Shown one piece after another: positions 7,380-11,886 of a DNA stretch of 15,114 nucleotides. This stretch comes from Verrucomicrobia bacterium 12-59-8 (GTDB lineage Bacteria; Verrucomicrobiota; Verrucomicrobiae; Verrucomicrobiales; Verrucomicrobiaceae), in the NCBI GenBank assembly GCA_002279765.1, contig NCCR01000092.1, forward strand, positions 1-15,114, read 5' to 3'. Every line of letters begins with the position of its first letter. Positions within the stretch are counted from its first letter, which is position 1. Under the pieces are notes generated by a model. That model saw only the letters and a program-made list of their open reading frames with translations. It did not search any database and was not told the DNA's origin. The position numbers and the translations under genes are program-made.

Positions 7380-7970
7380 GTGACAGCCCCCGCTCAACCT
7401 GAAAGCCTCGTGGACGATGACCTCGTCCTGATTCAGGCGGCGCAGGCGGGAGATCTCGATGCCTTTGATCAAATCATCACACGCCATCAGTCCACCATGA
7501 CCGCCATGCTCCATCGCTTCGCTGCCAACCGTGCCGATCTTGAAGACATGGTGCAGGAGACGTTTGTGCGTGCCTGGCGCGCATTGCCGCAGTGGCGACC
7601 GGACAAACCCTTTTTGCACTGGCTCAAACGCATCGCGGCCAATATCGGCCTCGAATTCTGCCGCAAGCACCAGCGCTCGCCCTTTTCACGACTCGTTCAG
7701 CCCACCGATGAATCTCATCCGCTTGATCACATCGCCAGTGAGGTTGAAGCAACCAGCGCTAGCGACGATCTCGCCAGCACGCAGTTTATTCTCTCCCACC
7801 TCCCGCCAGATGACCGTGCCTTGCTCACGCTGCTGCATCTCGAACAAATGCCGCTGCATGAAATCGCCGCGCATTTTGGCTGGAGCAAAGTGAACGCCAA
7901 GGTGAAAGCCTTCCGCGCTCGGCATCGACTTAAAACCATCCTTACACGCCATGGATACACATTCCCCTAA
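7380..7970 (+). CDS. ECF-type RNA polymerase sigma factor
   Basis: 196 aa from GTG 7380. Region 2 spans about 25-96 and includes the core-binding helix DLEDMVQETFVRAW (53-66) and HWLKRIAANIGLEFCRK near 80-96. A linker of about 40 residues follows. Region 4 spans about 136-186 (DDRALLTLLHLEQMPLHEIA, then helix-turn-helix AAHFGWSKVNAKVKAFRAR). There is no region 1.1 or 3, so it is a group IV (ECF) factor that would redirect RNA polymerase in response to an envelope signal. The GTG was preferred because 13 residues then precede the usual acidic start of region 2. Alternatives are TTG 7356 and ATG 7257; the latter has a ribosome-like site but lies inside the Spy-like gene. The stop overlaps the next gene by 20 nt, the arrangement expected for an anti-sigma partner. 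Sigma class certain, regulon unknown. Confidence 0.9.
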   Translation: MTAPAQPESLVDDDLVLIQAAQAGDLDAFDQIITRHQSTMTAMLHRFAANRADLEDMVQETFVRAWRALPQWRPDKPFLHWLKRIAANIGLEFCRKHQRSPFSRLVQPTDESHPLDHIASEVEATSASDDLASTQFILSHLPPDDRALLTLLHLEQMPLHEIAAHFGWSKVNAKVKAFRARHRLKTILTRHGYTFP

Positions 7971-8256
7971 ATTCAAATCCTGGGACCAGCTCACGCGCCA
8001 TGCCCGGTCTGCTCCTGCACCGGCGGACATGGATCTGCGCGCGGCAATCCGCGCTGAAATCAGCTCGTCTCAGGTCCAGCCCCAAGCCGCATCGCTGTTT
8101 GACGATGTCCTCAGTCTCTGCCGGTCCCGCTGGTTGCAGTCCAGTTTTGCGTGTCTTGCACTTGCTGCCGTTTTGGGCTGTCGCGAGAGCTTCGACATCG
8201 CGAATGAAATTGCTTGGATCTGGCAGCTTCAGGGGCCCGTCGTTGCAGGCATTTAA
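7951..8256 (+). CDS. Small single-span membrane protein, candidate anti-sigma factor
   Basis: 101 aa. The ATG at 7951 lies inside the end of the sigma gene (20-nt overlap), which implies translational coupling. There is no signal peptide. Residues 1-60 are polar and probably cytoplasmic, with amphipathic helical stretches near 10-18 and 27-40. One hydrophobic segment spans about 61-77 (WLQSSFACLALAAVLGC), and a tail of about 24 residues follows. No zinc-binding HxxxCxxC of the common ZAS anti-sigma type is present. Size, topology and position match the CnrY type of anti-sigma factor, a short cytoplasmic peptide plus one membrane span encoded beside its sigma factor. I recognise no sequence family, so the role is inferred from context. 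Confidence 0.68.
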   Translation: MDTHSPKFKSWDQLTRHARSAPAPADMDLRAAIRAEISSSQVQPQAASLFDDVLSLCRSRWLQSSFACLALAAVLGCRESFDIANEIAWIWQLQGPVVAGI

Positions 8257-8261
8257 TTCCT

Positions 8262-8690
8262 ATGAACACTCCATCCATCACCTCGTCACGCTGGAAAGCT
8301 GTTCTGCTGCTACTGCTGGTCTTTGCCCTGGGGGCCGGATGCGGCATTGGCGGCGGACTGTTGGTCCTGCGTCGGATCGTTCAGCATGCCATTGCTCATC
8401 CTAATGATGAACACGCGCCGGTTGACCGGGCCGTCGGCAAGATTGAATTCCTGATGGTGGCTGAGCTTGATCTCACAGACTCCGAGCGCAGCGCGGTCCA
8501 TGCGGAGCTGCTGCAAACCGCCGGAGAATTCAAGGCGCTGCGCCTCCAAGTCTGGCAGAAGGCTGGCATGGCCGTGGCGGGTTCGCTTGATCGCATTTGC
8601 CAACATTTGCCCGCTGAAAAGCAGGCGGCCCTGCGCAAAAAAGCCGCTGAACGGCTTGGTCCCTGGGGCTTGCTCGGTGACACGCCCTGA
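8262..8690 (+). CDS. Membrane-anchored Spy/CnrX-like periplasmic sensor
   Basis: 142 aa from ATG 8262, which lies 5 nt after the preceding stop; an upstream in-frame ATG at 8214 would overlap that gene. One membrane segment spans about 12-36 (from WKAVLLLLLVFALGAGC, then a glycine-rich part). C27 in GAGC could suggest a lipobox, but the following residues make an uncleaved anchor as likely. The periplasmic part is helical with ELDLTDSER (68-76) in the place of the LTxxQ motif and a basic, Ala-rich C-terminal helix, as in the Metal_resist/CnrX branch of the Spy superfamily. A HxxxH pair, H42 and H46, sits just outside the membrane, plus H51. CnrX-type sensors bind metal with a HxxxH in this region. 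Together with the two preceding genes it looks like a sigma/anti-sigma/sensor unit. The metal role is inference. Confidence 0.74.
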   Translation: MNTPSITSSRWKAVLLLLLVFALGAGCGIGGGLLVLRRIVQHAIAHPNDEHAPVDRAVGKIEFLMVAELDLTDSERSAVHAELLQTAGEFKALRLQVWQKAGMAVAGSLDRICQHLPAEKQAALRKKAAERLGPWGLLGDTP

Positions 8691-8692
8691 TT

Positions 8693-8712
8693 GTCGGCTC
8701 GTTCTTTCCGAC
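8693..8712. terminator. Weak hairpin between convergent genes, possible terminator
   Basis: GTCGG (8693-8697) and CCGAC (8708-8712) form a 5-bp stem with a 10-base loop containing TTCTTT. It sits in the 44-bp gap between the stops of the CnrX-like gene and the convergent 69-aa gene, where a terminator is expected. The stem is short and no U-run follows it on either strand, so support is weak. Confidence 0.2.
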
Positions 8713-8734
8713 CTACATCCTTCCGATTACCACT

Positions 8735-8944
8735 TCAGGCTGCAGCCAGCAGCTTTTGCTTGCCGCCTTCAGCAAGCAGAGCGGCGAGTTCGGGCATGTA
8801 GCGGGTGATCTCGTGCGAGAGCATGGAGAGCCGGGTTTCGGACTTCCAGTTGCCCTTCTTGCTGCGGTCCGTGTCAGTCATTTCGACTTCGACGAGGGTG
8901 GTGAAGACGGTGGAGTCAGCCTGAGGATCGTGTTGCAGTGTCAT
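8735..8944 (-). CDS. Small protein of unknown function coupled to a ribbon-helix-helix gene
   Basis: 69 aa from ATG 8944, which overlaps the stop of the upstream regulator gene in the four bases ATGA, so the two are almost certainly translated in series. A start at 9004 would overlap the regulator's coding region by 64 nt and is less likely. The protein is soluble-looking and acidic in its first half (TTLVEVEMTDTDRSKKG). It ends in a helix rich in Leu and Ala (MPELAALLAEGGKQKLLAAA). No signal peptide, cysteines or known motif. The arrangement of a small regulator followed by a small partner resembles a toxin-antitoxin pair, but this protein does not look like RelE, ParE or PIN toxins. No function is assigned. 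Confidence 0.62.
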   Translation of the reverse strand: MTLQHDPQADSTVFTTLVEVEMTDTDRSKKGNWKSETRLSMLSHEITRYMPELAALLAEGGKQKLLAAA

Positions 8945-9192
8945 GATGAGAGGGAAGGTTGATCCGGCGTCAGAAGAACGAGTTGTCCGTCCTTGAGAGT
9001 CCATTTGCGTCTGTCCAAAGCTCCCGTGTTCAACATGGCATCAATCCCATTGCTCAAAAGCATCCTCGCCGCCTCGGCGGGGCTGCTGCCAAACGTGCCC
9101 TTCAACGTCATGTCTTCGAGGTACTGCTTGATCTGCGGTGTGATCGCGATCGTCAGTGAAAGTGAATCGAAAGTGTTTGAGGGGCGGGCCAT
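8941..9192 (-). CDS. Ribbon-helix-helix-like DNA-binding protein
   Basis: 83 aa from ATG 9192. The N-terminal half has the layout of a ribbon-helix-helix fold: strand LSLTIAIT, helix PQIKQYLEDMTLKG, turn, helix SPAEAARMLLSNGIDAML. Such dimers bind short palindromes in the major groove and often repress their own promoter. A second in-frame ATG at 9219 would add nine residues (MGLLPGYYW) and has a weak GGA 6 nt upstream. The inner start was preferred because the outer one places a palindrome (9205-9216) inside the coding region, whereas with 9192 it sits where an autoregulatory operator is expected. The stop overlaps the start of the 69-aa gene. The fold assignment is from pattern only; ParD-like antitoxin or a simple regulator are both possible. 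Confidence 0.66.
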   Translation of the reverse strand: MARPSNTFDSLSLTIAITPQIKQYLEDMTLKGTFGSSPAEAARMLLSNGIDAMLNTGALDRRKWTLKDGQLVLLTPDQPSLSS

Positions 9193-9204
9193 CCAATAAT
9201 AACC

Positions 9205-9216
9205 GGGTAATAACCC
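9205..9216. promoter_or_regulatory. Palindrome GGGT-N4-ACCC, proximal candidate operator
   Basis: GGGTAATAACCC is a perfect 4+4 inverted repeat with a 4-bp centre. It lies 13-24 bp upstream of the 9192 start of the ribbon-helix-helix gene. It is matched by a second copy at 9268-9279. Ribbon-helix-helix dimers usually recognise pairs of short palindromes, so autoregulation by the adjacent gene product is the simplest reading; this is inference. Confidence 0.45.
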
Positions 9217-9226
9217 CATTTTAATT

Positions 9227-9253
9227 CCAACCTGGGCCGATGGTCAAGGTTGG
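9227..9253. repeat. Inverted repeat CCAACC...GGTTGG between the two candidate operators
   Basis: Six-base arms CCAACC (9227-9232) and GGTTGG (9248-9253) are separated by 15 bp. The centre (9240) is close to the midpoint (9242) between the two GGGT-N4-ACCC palindromes, giving the region an approximate overall two-fold symmetry. The arms are short enough to have arisen by chance. Confidence 0.3.
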
Positions 9254-9267
9254 TTTCGATTTATTTG

Positions 9268-9289
9268 GGGTTTTAACCCTATTAAAACC
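9268..9289. promoter_or_regulatory. Distal GGGT-N4-ACCC palindrome overlapping an 8-bp inverted repeat
   Basis: GGGTTTTAACCC at 9268-9279 repeats the proximal palindrome with a centre-to-centre distance of 63 bp, about six helical turns. Overlapping it, GGTTTTAA (9269-9276) and TTAAAACC (9282-9289) form a perfect 8-bp inverted repeat with a 5-bp spacer. The surrounding 9190-9310 is clearly richer in A and T than the neighbouring genes and lies between divergent genes, so promoters for both are expected here. No convincing -35/-10 pair could be picked. Confidence 0.45.
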
Positions 9290-9372
9290 TCGAATTTATT
9301 TAAGTTTTCTTAAACATCTGGCGCTCGGCGATGGAAACAGGCAACGAACTGCGTTCAAAACTGCCCAATCCT

Positions 9373-10071
9373 ATGAAACGATTCCTCTCTATCTCTCTCC
9401 CTATCGCCCTGCTGGGAGTTGCTCTCTTCAATCTGCATGCCGAAACCAAAGACGAAGGCGGCTGGCAGAACTGGTTTGCCGATGGCTCTCTGCAAGGCGG
9501 CCAGATCATCAGCGGCAAAGCCACCTACAAGGTCGAAAGTGGGGTGCTCACCGGCACGACGACCGAGGGCAGTTCGAACACGTTTCTCGCCATCGGCCCC
9601 TTCAAGGATTTCGAACTCGAGTTCGAAGTGAATGTGGATGATGCGCTGAATTCCGGCGTGCAGGTGCGCAGCCACATCGCCAAAGAGGGCGATCCGGTGC
9701 CTGAGGGTGCCAATGGCAAGCTCCCTGCGGGACGCCTCTATGGGCCGCAGTGCGAGATCGCGATCAATGGCACGGCGGGAAATTTCTACGATGAAGCGCG
9801 TCGTGGCACCTGGTGGAGCCTTTTGACGAATACTGAAGCCGTGCGCACGGATGCGGCCAAAGCAGCCTTCAAAAAGGGCGAATGGAACCACTACCGCATC
9901 GTGGTGAAGGGCGATCATTACCAGAGCTTCGTCAATGGAGTGCCCACCGCTGATTTCACCGAGCCCGGCGATCCAGAAGGCTACATCGGCTTTCAGGTAC
10001 ACGGCATCAAGGCTGGCACCGGCCCCTACACCGTGCGCTGGCGCAATGTGAAGTTCCGCGAGACGAAGTAA
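9373..10071 (+). CDS. Secreted DUF1080 (3-keto-disaccharide hydrolase-like) protein
   Basis: 232 aa from ATG 9373, chosen because a signal peptide (MKRFLSISLPIALLGVALFNLHA) begins there; an upstream ATG at 9331 adds 14 non-typical residues. The single domain matches the DUF1080 concanavalin-like sandwich: GWQNWFADGSL near 29-39, SGVQVRS near 95, YDEARRGTWW near 140, NHYRIVVKGDHYQSFVNG near 176-193, and GYIGFQVHGIKAG near 206. The family is abundant in verrucomicrobia and planctomycetes; some members act on 3-keto-glycosides, others are uncharacterised. It is transcribed away from the ribbon-helix-helix gene. Its last 46 nt overlap the 3' end of the convergent membrane protein gene. The family call is strong; the substrate is not known. 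Confidence 0.92.
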   Translation: MKRFLSISLPIALLGVALFNLHAETKDEGGWQNWFADGSLQGGQIISGKATYKVESGVLTGTTTEGSSNTFLAIGPFKDFELEFEVNVDDALNSGVQVRSHIAKEGDPVPEGANGKLPAGRLYGPQCEIAINGTAGNFYDEARRGTWWSLLTNTEAVRTDAAKAAFKKGEWNHYRIVVKGDHYQSFVNGVPTADFTEPGDPEGYIGFQVHGIKAGTGPYTVRWRNVKFRETK

Positions 10072-10655
10072 ACGCCCAGCAAAACCAGGCAGCCTGCTCC
10101 GGTGGCCGCCATCCAGCTGCGCCACCATGGTGTTTGCTGGATGGAAATGGGGCGGGAACGATCTCCCGCCAGCAGGAGCATCCATTTGGGTGGTGCATCA
10201 GGCTGCGTTGCGTCGTGTGTCCAGAGCAGCACGTCGTTGAGCTTGCCCTTGGGCATTTCAAAAACGATCGCCGGGTCTGCGCTACGCCACCGCCAAGCTG
10301 AGGTGATCAAAGCATGCGCCTCATCCTCGGTGTTTGACGGCAGGTATGTGGCGGGGGCGTAGTCTGCCCAGTTGTGATGTTGTGAGATGATTGCCGTGCC
10401 CAGAGAGGCCAGCGGCACCAAGGTTTCCTGGTCACGGAGCCGCAATGGATCAGCCAGCGCATCGAGCGCGGCAGCTTCATCCATGATGAGCGGGTTGCTG
10501 CCATAGTCAGCGGTGACTTCCAGTAGCACCTCGGCATCTGGCAGGAGGGTGAGCTTGGCGCTCAAAAATTCTGCACCATGTCCCGAAGCACACAGGGGGG
10601 CCAGAACGGCCCCCCCTGCGGCGAGAATGAGGATGGATCGCGCGAGGCGCATCAT
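10026..10655 (-). CDS. Exported protein with C-terminal membrane anchor, unknown function
   Basis: 209 aa from ATG 10655, whose A is the last base of the stop codon of the upstream NHL gene read as TAATG; this overlap fixes the start and implies coupled translation (a second ATG follows at once at 10652). A signal peptide covers about 1-24 (ends PLCASG). The body of about 155 residues is unfamiliar and has no cysteine after the signal region. It opens HGAEFLSAKLTLLPDAEVL, and Trp/His-containing stretches SQHHNWADY and SAWRWRSAD lie near 95-125. One membrane span near 183-198 (AATGAGCLVLLGVYFVS) is followed by a short basic tail (RNFTLRQRTV). It should therefore face the periplasm, anchored at its C-terminus. 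Coupling to the propeller gene suggests the two products act together. No family recognised. Confidence 0.75.
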   Translation of the reverse strand: MMRLARSILILAAGGAVLAPLCASGHGAEFLSAKLTLLPDAEVLLEVTADYGSNPLIMDEAAALDALADPLRLRDQETLVPLASLGTAIISQHHNWADYAPATYLPSNTEDEAHALITSAWRWRSADPAIVFEMPKGKLNDVLLWTHDATQPDAPPKWMLLLAGDRSRPISIQQTPWWRSWMAATGAGCLVLLGVYFVSRNFTLRQRTV

Positions 10656-11767
10656 TATTTCTTCACGTTCCAGCGCAGCACTCGGCCCCACTTGTTCCAC
10701 TCGGTTTCGAGGATGTTGCCGTCATTGTCGAAAGTGATGCCATGCGGGCTGGTCACGATGCCCTGCTGCCAGTCCTTGGGGGCAATGCCGGGGGTGTTGG
10801 TCATCTGCGGGTTGGTGCCGAGATCGGCCACGCGCTTGTTTTCCTTGTCCCAGACGCTGACGTTGCCGGCGATTTCAGCCACGCACATCAGATCGCCATG
10901 AAAGCTGGCAGAGCTGGGGTTGCGCATCTCAGTGGCGATTTCGCCAATGAAATTGCCTGCGAGATCGGTGTGCAGCATGCGCTTGTGCCCGCGGTCACAG
11001 ATCATCACACGGGCGGGTTCAAAGCGCTTGTCGATGAAGATTTTGTGGGCGTTGGCCAGTGCCAGAGGTTTGTCGGGGCCGCCGAACACGCTCTTGAACT
11101 TGCCGTCGGCGCTGAACACAAAGATGAAGCTGCGGCCATAGCCATCAACGACGTAGATGTCGCCATTGGGAGCCACATCACAGTTAGTGAGCTTGAGCCC
11201 GCCAGCGGCGGAGACGCCTTTTCCCTTGGCGATTTTCTTCTCGGTGCCGTCTGCAAGCTTTAGGGTAATTTCCTCTTTTGAATCTGCGATCTTCAGGCCT
11301 GATGCGATGGGAGTCTTCTTTTTCGGATCGGCCTCGTCGCTTTTGCTCACGGTCACAAAATCGCGCTGTTCCGCCGGGAAGGCGCTGGTGGGAATCTCCA
11401 TCACGACGGTGCCATCCAGATTGCATTTGATGACCTTCTGCTCACCGAGGACGGCGCCATAGATGTGTTCGCCATCGCCAAATTTGCGGATCACAAAGCC
11501 ATGGAGGGAAGGGGGCAGCGGCAGGGTTTTGATGAATTTGCCGTCCTTGCCATACACCTGCAGGCCAGCCAGAGCGGGGTCTTTGTCCTGCACGCTCACG
11601 TAGATGTTGCCGGCGGAGTCCACTGCGATTTCGCCGTGGCCATCGCCGATGGTTTCTTTGCCGGCCGGCGGGGTGATGAAGTTCGGGACGAATTCATAGG
11701 CCACTTCGGCAGCAGCGGTGCTGGCGAGGGCCATGACGGACAGGAGGGAGAGGATGCGGTTGCTCAT
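10655..11767 (-). CDS. Exported NHL beta-propeller protein with PAL-like motifs
   Basis: 370 aa with a signal peptide at 1-20 (ends STAAA). NHL-type blades are seen as GHGEIAVDSAGNIYV (43-57), CDVAPNGDIYVVDGY (196-210) and SPHGITFDNDGNIL (340-353). Between 208 and 266 the order of motifs resembles peptidyl-alpha-hydroxyglycine alpha-amidating lyase (PAL): DGYGRSFIFVFSADGKF, then a His in NAHKIFID (H241), then DRGHKRM (R263), with a later His H342. In PAL the matching Tyr, His and Arg form the active site and His residues bind zinc. An insertion of charged residues (about 140-187) separates blades. The gene is divergent from the copper monooxygenase fusion (119 nt between starts) and overlaps the following gene. 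The propeller fold is secure; PAL activity is a hypothesis from motif order and context. Confidence 0.88.
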   Translation of the reverse strand: MSNRILSLLSVMALASTAAAEVAYEFVPNFITPPAGKETIGDGHGEIAVDSAGNIYVSVQDKDPALAGLQVYGKDGKFIKTLPLPPSLHGFVIRKFGDGEHIYGAVLGEQKVIKCNLDGTVVMEIPTSAFPAEQRDFVTVSKSDEADPKKKTPIASGLKIADSKEEITLKLADGTEKKIAKGKGVSAAGGLKLTNCDVAPNGDIYVVDGYGRSFIFVFSADGKFKSVFGGPDKPLALANAHKIFIDKRFEPARVMICDRGHKRMLHTDLAGNFIGEIATEMRNPSSASFHGDLMCVAEIAGNVSVWDKENKRVADLGTNPQMTNTPGIAPKDWQQGIVTSPHGITFDNDGNILETEWNKWGRVLRWNVKK

Positions 11768-11886
11768 CAGGCGAATTCAAACGGAACGCGGGGGCAGCGT
11801 CAATCGTACAACGGCGATTTTGCTGGATGATCCTGTCATACGGCAGGAAAGTTCAGGTCACACAGCGTGTTCCCATGCATCTTTCT
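11768..11886. promoter_or_regulatory. Divergent promoter region between the NHL and copper monooxygenase genes
   Basis: The two genes are transcribed away from each other from this 119-bp gap, so both promoters must lie here or in the adjoining 5' ends. I could not pick a convincing -35/-10 pair or operator palindrome. Shared control of the two genes is plausible from the layout only. Upstream in-frame ATGs of the plus-strand gene at 11827 and 11875 would shorten the gap. Confidence 0.4.

Noticed and set aside
8214..8261. Upstream ATG for the CnrX-like sensor
   Set aside because: It overlaps the preceding gene by 43 nt and adds 16 polar residues before the membrane anchor; ATG 8262 gives normal topology and spacing.
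9355..10185. 276-aa minus-strand open frame
   Set aside because: Antisense to the DUF1080 gene and without recognisable features.
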